Of a DNA stretch of 64,000 nucleotides, positions 25,136 to 34,349 are shown piece by piece. The DNA comes from Mycobacterium sp. OTB74 (GTDB lineage: Bacteria; Actinomycetota; Actinomycetes; Mycobacteriales; Mycobacteriaceae). The DNA lies in the NCBI RefSeq assembly GCF_029892685.1, contig NZ_JARXVD010000015.1:62001-126000 (forward strand), written 5' to 3'. Numbering within the stretch: position 1 is the first letter of the stretch; every line of letters starts with the position of its first letter. Under the pieces are notes generated by a model. That model was not told where the DNA came from. It saw only the letters and a program-made list of their open reading frames with translations, and did not search any database. The translations under genes were made by a program, and so were the position numbers.

Positions 25136-26200
25136 TCAGATGAAGGTTCCGCGGCGGTTGGCCAGTAGTTGGTACAGCGTCTGCTGAATGGTCGCGCGCA
25201 CCTGATCGGTCAACTCGAAGGTGATCATCGGGTCGTCAGCCGCGGTCTCGTCGTAATCGGCGGTTTCGATGGGCTCGCCAAACTGGATGTACCACTTGGA
25301 CGGCAGCGGCAACATGCCGACCGGACCCGCCAGCGGGAACAGCGGCGTCAGCGGGAAATACGGCAGGCCGAAAAGCCGGGCCAGCAACTTCACGTCGGCG
25401 ATCATCGGGTAGATCTCCTCGGAACCGACGATCGAGCACGGCACGATGGGCGCCCCGGCACGCAATGCCGCCGACACGAAGCCGCCACGGCCGAACCGCT
25501 GCAGTTTGTAACGGTCCCGGAATGGCTTACCCAGGCCTTTGTACCCCTCAGGAAACACCGCGGTCAGCTCGCCGGCGGCCAGCAACCGATGTGCGTCGCC
25601 GGTGCAGGCCATGGTGTGACCGGCCTTGCGCGCCGCCTGCCCGATCATGGGCATGTCGAAGACCATGTCGGCGGCCAGCAAACGCAAGTCGCGGTGCGCC
25701 GGATGCTTGTCGTGCACGGCCACCGAAGTCATGAGCCCGTCGAACGGCAGCACACCGGCGTGGTTTGCCACGATCAATGCTGCGCCCTCGGACGGCAGAT
25801 TCTCGATGCCGGATACCTCAACCCTGAACCACGAGTTGAACAGCGTCCGCAGCAACGGCAAGAAGACCGCGTTGTTCAAGTGCGGGTCGAAGCCGAACTC
25901 GTCGACCACGTAGTCACCGGCCATCCGCTTCTGAATGAACTCCGACGCGTCGGCGATTCTTTTGGCCAGTTCGTTGGGCGTGTCGGTGCCATGGCCACTC
26001 GATGCGGCGAACCGATGCTCGTCGATCTCCCGGACCACGGCAGCGATCTGCTCGGCCGAAGCCCGGCTGCCCGGGTCACTCAGGAGCGAGGGATGTCGCA
26101 GCGAAGCTGCCCGCTGTGCGGCCTTCCGCTGCGCCGCACTGCGTGACGAATTCGAGTGCAGCGGAATCACTTTCGCTTTTGATTCGCCGGCCACGTCCAC
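25136..26200 (-). CDS. lysophospholipid acyltransferase family protein (Rv0502-like)
   Basis: The 354-aa membrane-associated PlsC-type acyltransferase has the catalytic HX4D motif in VANHAGVLPFDG (about residue 142) and a later block FPEGYKGLGKPFRDRYKLQRFGRGG corresponding to the glycerolipid-binding region. An Ala/Ser-rich basic N-terminus precedes the domain. The start is GTG 26200. The acceptor lipid is not known. It lies 33 nt downstream of the epimerase gene and is probably co-transcribed with it. Confidence 0.85.
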   Translation of the reverse strand: MDVAGESKAKVIPLHSNSSRSAAQRKAAQRAASLRHPSLLSDPGSRASAEQIAAVVREIDEHRFAASSGHGTDTPNELAKRIADASEFIQKRMAGDYVVDEFGFDPHLNNAVFLPLLRTLFNSWFRVEVSGIENLPSEGAALIVANHAGVLPFDGLMTSVAVHDKHPAHRDLRLLAADMVFDMPMIGQAARKAGHTMACTGDAHRLLAAGELTAVFPEGYKGLGKPFRDRYKLQRFGRGGFVSAALRAGAPIVPCSIVGSEEIYPMIADVKLLARLFGLPYFPLTPLFPLAGPVGMLPLPSKWYIQFGEPIETADYDETAADDPMITFELTDQVRATIQQTLYQLLANRRGTFI

Positions 26201-26233
26201 TTCTCCCCAATTAATAAGCTCAAGCTGGCTTCG

Positions 26234-27355
26234 TCAGCGCCCCCACCGCTGCGCTGCGGCCACCGCGCGACGTTCCACAGAGCCTACCCAACCCGGGTCA
26301 ATGATGGGAGTCAGTCCACGTCCAGAGACGTAGTCGTCGAAAGCCTGCAAGGTGGTCCACTTGGGTTGGTACCCGAGATCCTTGGACATCCTCGTGGTGT
26401 CCATCACCCGGCCGTAGCTCAGGTAGTTGAGCTGTTCACGATCGAGCTCGATGTGGGTCGTCGCCCGGCGGAATGAATCGAACGCTGCCAGCGCCGTGCG
26501 CGGCATCGGCAGCGGAACGCGTCCGGACCGACGGATCGCCTGACTCATCATCATGACGCCGCTAGCACCGATGTTGAAGGTTCCGGCGCGGCCGGCCATC
26601 GTGGCGCGCTCCAGGGCCCCCAGAGCGTCCTGCTCGTGCAACAACTGCAAACGTGCGTCGTGTCCGAGCACCGATGGCACCACCGGCCCTGCCAGGTACC
26701 GCGACAGCGCGGTGTCCATGGCCGGACCGATCATGTTTGCCAGCCGCAGGATGGTCATGGCGATGTCGGGGCGGCGACGGGCCAGGCCTCTGGCATAACC
26801 CTCGATGTCGATGCTGTCCCGGGCGAAGCCCTCCCCCGGCGGGCGTCGAGAAATGCTGTCCTCGGTGAACATCACCGGATCACGCGGGTTGGACCCGTAG
26901 ACCTCCGACGTCGACTTGAGGATGACGCGACGCACCGACGGTGCCTTCTGACAGGCCGCGAACAGTTGCATCGCGCCCATGACGTTGAGTTCTTTGAGCG
27001 TGGCCCGCCCGCCAGACCGAGGTGCGTACGAGGCCGCGGCCGCATGCACCACCGTGTCGACATCGCCGTTTCGGATCACCTTGGCAATAAACGGGTTCCT
27101 GATGTCGGCACGAACGAACTCGGCACGCCCCATCCGGCGCAGCATGTCCTTACTCGGCGTGACCGCATCAACTGCGATCACCTGCTCGATCAGGGGGTTC
27201 TGAGCCAACCTGGCAGTCAGAAAACCGCCCAGGAACCGGCATGCCCCGGTGACCAGCACCACCTTCGGGTGATGCACTGTCCCCGGGGTTTCTGCACCGG
27301 AATCTGATCCATTCGGCGCAGTGGGCCGGCTGCCTTGACGTCCGTCGGCTTCCAT
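26234..27355 (-). CDS. galE2: NAD-dependent epimerase/dehydratase (GalE2-like)
   Basis: The 373-aa extended-SDR protein has the nucleotide-binding motif VVLVTGACRFLGGFLTARL (about residue 32), where the second Gly of GxxGxxG is replaced (GACRFLG), plus VVHAAAASYAPRSGG and STSEVYGSNPRD. It corresponds to M. tuberculosis Rv0501, called galE2. UDP-galactose epimerase activity is not established from sequence, and the modified motif argues for caution. Confidence 0.8.
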   Translation of the reverse strand: MEADGRQGSRPTAPNGSDSGAETPGTVHHPKVVLVTGACRFLGGFLTARLAQNPLIEQVIAVDAVTPSKDMLRRMGRAEFVRADIRNPFIAKVIRNGDVDTVVHAAAASYAPRSGGRATLKELNVMGAMQLFAACQKAPSVRRVILKSTSEVYGSNPRDPVMFTEDSISRRPPGEGFARDSIDIEGYARGLARRRPDIAMTILRLANMIGPAMDTALSRYLAGPVVPSVLGHDARLQLLHEQDALGALERATMAGRAGTFNIGASGVMMMSQAIRRSGRVPLPMPRTALAAFDSFRRATTHIELDREQLNYLSYGRVMDTTRMSKDLGYQPKWTTLQAFDDYVSGRGLTPIIDPGWVGSVERRAVAAAQRWGR

Positions 27356-27394
27356 CCCGTCAGCCTAGTTGGCGACGCAGATGTGCGCTGCGGA

Positions 27395-27496
27395 CTACTT
27401 ACCGAGTTTTCTGCGCTGGACCCGGGTGCGACGAAGCAGCTTGCGGTGCTTCTTCTTCGACATGCGCTTACGCCGCTTCTTAATGACTGAACCCAT
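27395..27496 (-). CDS. bS22-type small ribosomal/AURKAIP1-COX24 domain protein (33 aa)
   Basis: The 33-aa, extremely basic protein ([20 protein letters not shown] then [13 protein letters not shown]) matches the actinobacterial AURKAIP1/COX24-domain ribosomal protein, annotated in M. tuberculosis as Rv0500B and seen as bS22 in mycobacterial ribosome structures. AAGG precedes the ATG. Nearly every residue is conserved among actinobacteria, which makes this a confident call despite its size. Confidence 0.92.
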
Positions 27497-27725
27497 GGAC
27501 CTTGAAGTCTCCGCTACCTAGACGTCGATCTGTGAAGATCGGTGAAACCAACCCGGCTACTTTACCCGGCGAGGTTTCCAGCCACGAAAACGCCTGCTGA
27601 GTGCAGCTGTCCAGCCAGCGCGCAGCAGCGAACGGGGACCCAGCCGACACTCCCGTGCCGGCCCGTCCCGGAGCCTGTCGAACGCTGTCCCGGCTCACCG
27701 GCTCAGAGCCGGCGAGGCGGTCGCC

Positions 27726-27977
27726 TCAGACTGCGTCGTGGTACGAGGACTCAAGCAGGTCATGCACGGCCTTGGCGTGCACGCGAAATGATCGGCCGAC
27801 ACGCACAGCCGGCAACTCACCGTTGTGGACCAGTCGGTATACGGTCATCTTGCTGACCCGCATCAAGCTCGCAACCTCGGCGACTGTCAAAAACTGCGCC
27901 CGCGGCTGATCACCAGCGTCGCGTGCGGTTTTGCCACTGGCACTGTCTCGTGCCGATGGCCCGTTCATAGACGTCAT
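27726..27977 (-). CDS. excisionase-type helix-turn-helix protein (Rv0500A-like)
   Basis: The 83-aa protein has a winged HTH of the MerR/excisionase class (FLTVAEVASLMRVSKMTVYR, about residues 29-48, then LVHNGELPAVRVGRSFRVH). An internal ATG four codons in is an alternative start. This lineage is a stable chromosomal regulator in actinobacteria, not a phage remnant, and no integrase is nearby. The gap 27497-27725 before the next gene holds nothing I recognise. Confidence 0.82.
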   Translation of the reverse strand: MTSMNGPSARDSASGKTARDAGDQPRAQFLTVAEVASLMRVSKMTVYRLVHNGELPAVRVGRSFRVHAKAVHDLLESSYHDAV

Positions 27978-28116
27978 CGCAACCCAATCAATCAGGCACG
28001 GCCAGCTCCAGCGGCTTCCCCTCCGCTGGCACCAACGCGCGCTTACATCGAGGAGAATAGCGTGGCCAATGGGGTTATTGCGACGGGTGTGGGGATATCA
28101 ATTTGAAATCTTAGAA

Positions 28117-28986
28117 CTACTCGGTTGTAATTCTCAGCTGCTCAGACCGTGTTTTTGCGGCCTCGACCGCGGCCGCAGCCGCGGCCCGCAGTCCCCCACG
28201 CTCCAGTTCCCGCAGCCCAGCGGCGGTGGTGCCGCCAGGAGAGGTGACCGCGGCCCTCAGCTGGGCGGCGCTGGCATCCAGCGAATCTGGACCTGTGCCC
28301 TCGCCCGAGGTTTCGATCCGATCCAGCAACATTGCTGCCGAACCGGCCATCGTTTGTGACACCAATTCGGTCGATACCGCCCGCGGCAGGCCCGCCGCGA
28401 CGCCGGCGTCGATCAGGGCCTCGGCCATCAGGTAGAAGTACGCGGGCCCCGAGCCCGACACCGCCGTCACCGCATCCATCTGGGATTCGGGCACCCGCAC
28501 CACGCCGCCGACGGCGCCGAAGATCAAGGACACCTCGTCGAGCTGATCGACGGTGGCAAAGCGCCCCGCAGACAAAGCACTGACACCCGCCCCGACCAGC
28601 ATGGGCGTATTGGGCATGACCCGAACCACCGGCGAACCGGCCAACAGCTTCGACTCGTAGTAGCTGGTGCTCACCCCTGCGGCCACCGACACCAAAACCT
28701 GCTCGACGCTGTCGCGGGCCGCTTTCGCGGCGACCGCGGCAACCTCTGTCAGCACCGCCGGCACTGCGTCCGGTTTCACCGCGATGATCACGTAGTCGGC
28801 ATTTTCTGCGGCATCACGCACATCGGTCACCCGCACCGAATAGGTGTCAGCAAGCTGCTTGGCCCGGTCCGGATAGGTCTCGGCCACCACCAAGTCCTTG
28901 GCTTGCCGTCCCGCCCGCAGTAGCCCCGAGAGCAGGGCCTCGCCGATATTTCCGCCGCCGATGATCGCGATTCTCACCACCGGCAC
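28117..28986 (-). CDS. proC: pyrroline-5-carboxylate reductase
   Basis: ProC performs the last step of proline synthesis, reducing P5C with NAD(P)H. The 289-aa product has the Rossmann motif IAIIGGGNIGEALLSGL (about residues 6-22) and the conserved C-terminal SGSGPAYFYLMAEALIDAGV and SPGGTTAAGLRELERGG. GTG 28986 begins PVVRIAI. It lies 3 nt after the thioesterase stop and ends 139 nt before the HTH gene. Confidence 0.93.
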   Translation of the reverse strand: MPVVRIAIIGGGNIGEALLSGLLRAGRQAKDLVVAETYPDRAKQLADTYSVRVTDVRDAAENADYVIIAVKPDAVPAVLTEVAAVAAKAARDSVEQVLVSVAAGVSTSYYESKLLAGSPVVRVMPNTPMLVGAGVSALSAGRFATVDQLDEVSLIFGAVGGVVRVPESQMDAVTAVSGSGPAYFYLMAEALIDAGVAAGLPRAVSTELVSQTMAGSAAMLLDRIETSGEGTGPDSLDASAAQLRAAVTSPGGTTAAGLRELERGGLRAAAAAAVEAAKTRSEQLRITTE

Positions 28987-28989
28987 AGC

Positions 28990-29826
28990 CTACGGTGCCG
29001 GGACCATCGCCAATTGCCGAGATTGGGCGATGATGCGTCCCAGGCCGTCGACCACCACGTGGTCCTCGTCGAACCATTCCTGGCCGATCTGGGTGGTCGT
29101 ACACATCACCCGCAGCCAGCCGTCGGCCGGGATGGCCCGCAGGTACGCCGTCAGCTGGATGGTCGGCGCCCAACCCATCCGGTTCACCCCAAAAGTCACC
29201 GGAGCCGAGACATCACTGCACATCAGCGCGAACAGCAGGTCCGGTGCAGAGTCCTTGGGCCGGACCCAGTACTCGAAGACAGGAGGGCCCCCGTCGGCCC
29301 GCGGCTGCATGGTGATCAACGACGGCCGGATATCGCAGCCGTGCGCCAGGTGCACGATGTCCGCCATCGGATGCCCGGGGCCGATCGGCTCCAGCCCATT
29401 GGGCGGCTCTGGCGTCATCAACGGCACCACCGGGTTGGCCGACAGCAGCGGCGCGGCGTCGTCAGGTGTCCCGAGTGTCACCGCCACACGCACCGCTGTG
29501 CGCCCGCCCTGGGTCAGTTCAACGTCGGCCAGGCTTACCCTCCGGCCGCGCTTCCTGATGCTCACCACGACGTCCATAGACCCCGGATCGGGTGCCCACA
29601 GAAAGCTTCCGGAAACCGCGACCGGTTCGGCACCCCCGGGGACCGAATCGCCGAGCGCGGTTCTGGCCCCGTTCGCGCACAGCGCCAGCATCGCCCCGCC
29701 GTGGATCTTGGGGCCGATGGTCCAGTGCTCGTTCAACTCGCCGCGGAAGAGGTGACGGTCGCCGTCTGGGTCGGACTCGATCGGTGTCAGTGCCATCGCA
29801 TGGGTGAACGACGTCGACCCGGCCAT
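28990..29826 (-). CDS. TesB-like acyl-CoA thioesterase family protein (Rv0499-like)
   Basis: The 278-aa double hot-dog thioesterase-like protein has GPKIHGGAMLALCANGAR near residue 37 and VSIRKRGRRVSLADVELTQGG near 85. ATG 29826 is preceded by GGAGGAAG with ideal spacing, so the longer open frame is rejected. It is downstream of the TIM-barrel gene (29 nt) and 3 nt before proC. The substrate is unknown. Confidence 0.78.
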   Translation of the reverse strand: MAGSTSFTHAMALTPIESDPDGDRHLFRGELNEHWTIGPKIHGGAMLALCANGARTALGDSVPGGAEPVAVSGSFLWAPDPGSMDVVVSIRKRGRRVSLADVELTQGGRTAVRVAVTLGTPDDAAPLLSANPVVPLMTPEPPNGLEPIGPGHPMADIVHLAHGCDIRPSLITMQPRADGGPPVFEYWVRPKDSAPDLLFALMCSDVSAPVTFGVNRMGWAPTIQLTAYLRAIPADGWLRVMCTTTQIGQEWFDEDHVVVDGLGRIIAQSRQLAMVPAP

Positions 29827-29855
29827 AGGGCTTCCTCCAGAAATTTCTCGGCCGC

Positions 29856-30701
29856 TCAGCGCATCAGATGCGTGCGCGCGAATTCCAACGACTCGACCAG
29901 CAACGCCTCGCGTTCGGCATTGTTCCGTGCGGCCGAGGTGGTCACCTCGAGGATGACGTGACCGGAGAACTCGCTCGCGGCCAGCATCTGGCAAATCTCG
30001 ACGGTCGGCTGGGTGCCGCGGCCCGGCACCAGGTGCTCGTCGGTGGACGCGCCGTTGCCGTCGCAGAGATGCAGGTGCACCAGGCCCTCGCCCATCCGAC
30101 GGGCCATGTCGATGGCGTCGGTGCCTGCGGTGGCGCTGTGCGACAGGTCCAGCGTGTAATGCGCGTGATTGCCGTCCAACGGGTCGAAGGAGGGCGCAAA
30201 CGCCGAGATGCCCGCACCAGGTGCGCCGCCGCGCTTGCGCATTCTCTCGATGGACGGAGCGCCGGTTCCGAAAAAGCGGTCGGCCCGGAACGGGAACATG
30301 TTCTCCACCGCGACCAGCACCTCGCTGGCTGCCTCAAGTTCGACAACCTGGTCGGAGAAGCCCTCGGCGTACCGGCGCTGCCAACGAAACGGCGGATGCA
30401 CCACCACGGTCTGGGCGCCGAGTTGCTCGGCGGCGCGCACGCTGCGTTCCAGTTTCGGAATCGGGTTGGGGCCCCAAACCCGTTGGGAAATAAGCAAACA
30501 CGGCGCATGCACGCTCAGCACCGGCATGCCATAACGTTGCGACAGGACCTCGATGGCTTTGATGTCCTGGCTTACTGTTTCTGCCCACACCATGAGCTCG
30601 ACGCCGTCGTAACCCAGGCGGGCGGCGTATTCGAAGGCCGCCTCGGTCCGCAAGGGATAGACCGAGGCGGTGGACAGACCGACCTTGATGGCGGGGCGCA
30701 C
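29856..30701 (-). CDS. sugar phosphate isomerase/epimerase family TIM-barrel protein (Rv0498-like)
   Basis: The 281-aa AP-endonuclease-2/xylose isomerase-like TIM barrel has IKVGLSTASVYP at the start, GVELMVWAET, VVVHPPFRWQ, VAVENMFPF and HYTLDLSHSATAG: the usual metal-binding Glu/His/Asp positions at strand ends. The start is GTG 30701. It is co-directional with the Rv0497-like gene and the exopolyphosphatase. The physiological substrate is unknown. Confidence 0.82.
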   Translation of the reverse strand: MRPAIKVGLSTASVYPLRTEAAFEYAARLGYDGVELMVWAETVSQDIKAIEVLSQRYGMPVLSVHAPCLLISQRVWGPNPIPKLERSVRAAEQLGAQTVVVHPPFRWQRRYAEGFSDQVVELEAASEVLVAVENMFPFRADRFFGTGAPSIERMRKRGGAPGAGISAFAPSFDPLDGNHAHYTLDLSHSATAGTDAIDMARRMGEGLVHLHLCDGNGASTDEHLVPGRGTQPTVEICQMLAASEFSGHVILEVTTSAARNNAEREALLVESLEFARTHLMR

Positions 30702-30707
30702 AGGGCG

Positions 30708-31820
30708 TCAGCGGGCCAAAAGTAACGCCAGCGGGCCGAACGTCACCATGCCGCCGACGAGCATCGCGATCAGCGTGCTGGACAGGTCGTGGCTCTTGCG
30801 CACCACCCGCACGCCGGCCACCAGACCGAGGATGACCAGGCCGGACAGCACCAGCGCGACGATCATGTTCCACTTCCACAGCTGATCGAAGGCGAAGAAC
30901 ATGCCGGCGCCGAACGCGACGGCCAAGACGCTCTGCCCGACAGCCCACGCCTTGGGGGCCAGGTCCGTGCGCCGGTGTTCGGCCTGATCCGCTTCGCCGA
31001 TGCCGTATTCGTCCCCGTGGTGCTCGAATTCGTCGCCCTCGGTGAGGTCATGTTCGAGGTCGCCGTCCAGATCGAACTCGTGGCGCTCGACGTCGGCGTC
31101 GCTGGCAAAACCCCCGAACAACGAGTCGTAACCGGAACTGCGGCCGGCCCGCGACGTCCCACGGGGGCTACCTGCACGAGTGTCGGCGGAGACCGACGCG
31201 TCGTCATCATCGTGCTCGACATCATGGTCATCGAACTCGACAGCGGGCAGGACGCCGGTCAAATCGAACAGATCGGGGTCGTCCTCAGCGCCGGCACCGA
31301 CGTCCATGGCCTCGTCGACCGGATCAGGGCTCATCTCCTCGGCGGCGCGCACCGACTTGAAAGACGACCATCGTCCGGTGCGCTTGCGCGGCGCGACGAA
31401 CTCCACCGGTTCGGCTTCGACTTCACGTTGCCGCAGGTGGGCGTCGTAGTCCGCCTCCACCGGATCGGGTTCTTCTTCAGGTGCCGCGTCTTCATGCGGG
31501 ACCACAGGCAGCAGGTCGGTATGGTCCCCGTGATCGCCGTCGTCTCGGACACCGTTTCTGATGCCCGGGCCCTCGGCCTGGCTCTCGGTGGAGTCGTCGA
31601 CTTCGCTGCGCTCTGCCTGCTCCAGTTCGGTCGGCGCACCGAGCGACAAAGAGTTCACGACGGGGATCTCGCCGGTGAGTTCGGCAACCGAGACCGAATC
31701 GCTGTTGCCGCGCCGACGTCGGCGACGCCCTCCCACTGGAGGTGCGCCGATGGTTCCGTTCTTGGCCAGAAGCTCTGCGACCGAGATCGGTCGCGTCCCA
31801 GCGAACTCTGAATCTGTCAT
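30708..31820 (-). CDS. acidic low-complexity membrane protein (Rv0497-like)
   Basis: The 370-aa protein has an N-terminal basic patch (GGRRRRRRGNSDSVSVAELTG, with SVAEL occurring twice, near residues 13 and 43), a long disordered acidic region rich in Asp/Glu/His (about 70-280), and three C-terminal hydrophobic helices (about 292-365). Its start overlaps the ppx stop by 4 nt. No enzymatic domain is visible. The layout suggests a membrane-anchored scaffold. Confidence 0.75.
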   Translation of the reverse strand: MTDSEFAGTRPISVAELLAKNGTIGAPPVGGRRRRRRGNSDSVSVAELTGEIPVVNSLSLGAPTELEQAERSEVDDSTESQAEGPGIRNGVRDDGDHGDHTDLLPVVPHEDAAPEEEPDPVEADYDAHLRQREVEAEPVEFVAPRKRTGRWSSFKSVRAAEEMSPDPVDEAMDVGAGAEDDPDLFDLTGVLPAVEFDDHDVEHDDDDASVSADTRAGSPRGTSRAGRSSGYDSLFGGFASDADVERHEFDLDGDLEHDLTEGDEFEHHGDEYGIGEADQAEHRRTDLAPKAWAVGQSVLAVAFGAGMFFAFDQLWKWNMIVALVLSGLVILGLVAGVRVVRKSHDLSSTLIAMLVGGMVTFGPLALLLAR

Positions 31821-32803
31821 CGTCTATTGCCTTTGGCGGCAGCTAAGCCCGCGAACGTCTCCACCAAGTCGCTTCCGTCGGCCTCACTGTCGAGTTTCCG
31901 CAGAATGACACCCTCTCGCAAGGCCCAAGGGCAAATATCCACGGAGTCGAGCGACAGCGCCCGCATGCTTGCTTCGGCCACCAACGCGCCGGCCACAATC
32001 TGTGGCGCGCGCTCGGCACTCACCCCTTCCAACTCGGCTCTGTCGGCCGTGGTCATCCTAGAGATGAAAGATATGAGCTGTCTGAGGCCAGCAGCTGTCA
32101 AAGTCCTTGTCACTCGCGGTCCGGCACCTGAGGGCGCCGCGCCGGTCAGCCGCGCCAGCGACCGGAAGGTCTTCGACGTAGCGACGGTCAGGTCGGGCAT
32201 TCCAGACGACAATATCCTCGACGCCGCGTCGGAAAGCTCGGTATCAAGCCAGTCGCGCAGCATGCCCACCCGCCGCCGGCCGGGCGGGTCGTCCTGCAGC
32301 CATTCACGGGTCAAACGGCCCGCACCCAGCGGCAATGACAGCGCCACGTCGGGTTCTTCGTCGATACCGCTGGACAGTTCCAGCGACCCGCCACCGATGT
32401 CGAGGTTGATGATCCGGCCTGCGCTCCAGCCGTACCAGCGGCGCACGGCCAAGAAGGTCAACCGCGATTCGTCGACGCCGGAAAGCACCTGCAGCTGCAC
32501 GCCGGTCTCGGCCCGGACCCGCGCCAGGACGTCGTCGGAGTTGGTGGCGTCCCGGACTGCAGATGTGGCGAACGCCATAAGTTCCGCACACCCCGAACTG
32601 GTGGCGATCTTGGCGAATTCGTCGACAGTGTCGACCAGCTTGTCGGCGCCCTTGCGGGTCAACTTGCCGGAGTTGTCGATGGCCTCGGCAAGGCGCAGCG
32701 AAGCCTTGGTCGAACTCATCGGGGTCGGATGACCACCCCGGCGCGCATCGACCACCAGCAGATGAACCGTATTACTGCCAACGTCGAGCACGCCCAATCG
32801 CAC
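31817..32803 (-). CDS. Ppx/GppA-family exopolyphosphatase
   Basis: The 328-aa ASKHA-fold phosphatase has phosphate loop 1 VLDVGSNTVHLLVVDA (residues 5-20) and loop 2 NLDIGGGSLELSSG (about 130-143). GTG 32803 gives exactly the length of M. tuberculosis Rv0496, a reported exopolyphosphatase acting on short-chain polyphosphate. A polyphosphate kinase 2 gene is also in this window (51.6 kb). It is divergent from the Cys-rich gene with a 34-nt gap. Confidence 0.87.
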   Translation of the reverse strand: MRLGVLDVGSNTVHLLVVDARRGGHPTPMSSTKASLRLAEAIDNSGKLTRKGADKLVDTVDEFAKIATSSGCAELMAFATSAVRDATNSDDVLARVRAETGVQLQVLSGVDESRLTFLAVRRWYGWSAGRIINLDIGGGSLELSSGIDEEPDVALSLPLGAGRLTREWLQDDPPGRRRVGMLRDWLDTELSDAASRILSSGMPDLTVATSKTFRSLARLTGAAPSGAGPRVTRTLTAAGLRQLISFISRMTTADRAELEGVSAERAPQIVAGALVAEASMRALSLDSVDICPWALREGVILRKLDSEADGSDLVETFAGLAAAKGNRR

Positions 32804-32837
32804 GCAAACCACGGTAGCCGGTCTACCGTTGCACGCT

Positions 32838-33644
32838 GTGACCGCATCAGAGGTAAGCGCTGCCGGAAAGACCGGTTCCGGCGAGGTCGGGCTGGACTTT
32901 GCCCGCGAATGGGTGGAGTTCTTCGATCCTGAGAACTCGGAGCATCTGATCGCGGCGGATCTGACCTGGCTACTGTCCAAGTGGACTTGCGTTTTCGGTA
33001 CCCCGGCCTGTCGCGGCACCGTCGAAGGACGGCCGGACGACGGCTGCTGCAGCCACGGCGCGTTCATGGCCGACGATGACGACATCGCCCAGTTGGAGGA
33101 ATCGGTCAAGCTGCTGACCGACGAGGACTGGCAGTTCCGGGACAAGGGTCTGGGCCGCAAGGGCTACCTGGAGATGGACGAGTACGAAGACAAACCCAAC
33201 TTGCGGACGCGCAAGTACAAGGGTGCGTGCATCTTCCTCAACCGGCCCGGTTTCCCCGGCGGGATCGGCTGCGCGTTGCACAGCAAAGCGCTCAAGCTCG
33301 GTGTCGAGCCGCTGACCATGAAACCCGAGGTCTGCTGGCAGCTGCCGATCCGCCGAACCCAGGAATGGGTGACCCGGCCCGACGGCACTGAAATTCTGCG
33401 GACGGCTATCACCGAGTTCGACCGCCGCGGCTGGGGTGAGGGCGGGCACGACCTGGCTTGGTACTGCACCGGCGACCCGGCTGCGCACGTCGGCGCCAAG
33501 GCGGTGTGGGAGTCATACGCGGCCGAACTGACCGAGTTACTCGGGGCGAAGGTGTACGCCGAACTGGCCAAACTGTGCCGGCGCCGGGCCGGCCTCGGGC
33601 TGGTCGCGGTTCACCCCGCGACCAAGGCGGCCGAGAAGAAGTAG
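32838..33644 (+). CDS. cysteine-rich protein, Rv0495c-like (DUF3109/YkgJ-type)
   Basis: The 268-aa soluble protein has conserved clustered cysteines: KWTCVFGTPACRG and DGCCSHGAF near residues 50-75, then KGACIFLN, IGCALHSKA, PEVCWQLP and WYCTGD. The spacing suggests a bound metal or Fe-S centre as in YkgJ/DUF3109 proteins. GTG 32838 is preferred over TTG 32829. The function is unknown. It converges on regX3, and the two stop codons lie in one palindrome. Confidence 0.75.
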   Translation: MTASEVSAAGKTGSGEVGLDFAREWVEFFDPENSEHLIAADLTWLLSKWTCVFGTPACRGTVEGRPDDGCCSHGAFMADDDDIAQLEESVKLLTDEDWQFRDKGLGRKGYLEMDEYEDKPNLRTRKYKGACIFLNRPGFPGGIGCALHSKALKLGVEPLTMKPEVCWQLPIRRTQEWVTRPDGTEILRTAITEFDRRGWGEGGHDLAWYCTGDPAAHVGAKAVWESYAAELTELLGAKVYAELAKLCRRRAGLGLVAVHPATKAAEKK

Positions 33645-33665
33645 TCGGGGACCGGTCCCCGACTA
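33642..33665. terminator. 24-bp perfect palindrome joining two convergent stop codons
   Basis: The 24 nt at 33642-33665, half-site TAGTCGGGGACC, form a perfect palindrome. Its first three bases are the TAG of the Cys-rich gene, and its last three are the complement of the regX3 TAG. It has about 10 bp of GC-rich stem and a CCGG loop but no T-tract, so it is a probable L-shaped bidirectional terminator. Confidence 0.75.
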
Positions 33666-34349
33666 GCCCTCCAACTTGTAGCCCAACCCGCGCACCGTCA
33701 CCAGGTGCACCGGGTTGGCCGGGTCTGCCTCGATCTTGGAGCGCAGTCGCTTGACGTGCACATCCAGCGTCTTGGTGTCGCCGACATAGTCGGCACCCCA
33801 CACCCGGTCGATCAGCTGGCCGCGGGTCAGCACTCGCCCGCTGTTGCGCATCAGGTACTCCAGGAGGTCAAACTCCTTGAGCGGCAAGGTGATCGGCTCA
33901 CTGTTCACCGACACGATGTGCCGCTCGACGTCCATCCGCACCGGGCCGGCCTCGAGCACGCCATCCGGGCCACCCCCGTCGTCGGATTCGCCGCCGCGGC
34001 GCAGCACCGCACGGATCCGGGCGATCAGTTCCCGAGCCGAATAAGGCTTGGTGACGTAGTCGTCAGCACCCAGTTCCAGCCCCACGACCTTGTCGATCTC
34101 ACTGTCCCGCGCGGTGACCATGATCACCGGGACGCTGGAACGGGCCCGCAGCTGCTTGCATACGTCGGTGCCGCTCATGCCAGGCAGCATCAGGTCCAGC
34201 AGCACGATATCGGCTCCGGAACGGTCGAATTCGGCCAACGCCGAGGGGCCGTCGGTGACGACGGTGGCTTCGAAGCCCTCCTTGCGGAGCAGGAAAGCCA
34301 GGGGATCAGCCAGGGACTCCTCGTCCTCCACGATCAGCACGCTGGTCAT
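33663..34349 (-). CDS. regX3: two-component response regulator RegX3
   Basis: RegX3 is an OmpR-class response regulator for phosphate limitation. The 228-aa product has an N-terminal receiver with the phospho-acceptor Asp52 (IVLLDLMLPG), MVTARD and TKPYSARELIARI, and a C-terminal winged helix (KEFDLLEYLMRNSGRVLTRG, VKRLRSKIEADP). The ATG overlaps the senX3 stop by 4 nt. M. tuberculosis has a MIRU repeat between these two genes; here they overlap directly. Confidence 0.96.
   Translation of the reverse strand: MTSVLIVEDEESLADPLAFLLRKEGFEATVVTDGPSALAEFDRSGADIVLLDLMLPGMSGTDVCKQLRARSSVPVIMVTARDSEIDKVVGLELGADDYVTKPYSARELIARIRAVLRRGGESDDGGGPDGVLEAGPVRMDVERHIVSVNSEPITLPLKEFDLLEYLMRNSGRVLTRGQLIDRVWGADYVGDTKTLDVHVKRLRSKIEADPANPVHLVTVRGLGYKLEG

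Noticed and set aside
27726..27977. Possible prophage remnant because of the excisionase-like HTH
   Set aside because: No integrase, att-like repeat or phage gene is near, and the gene is conserved at this site in actinobacteria.
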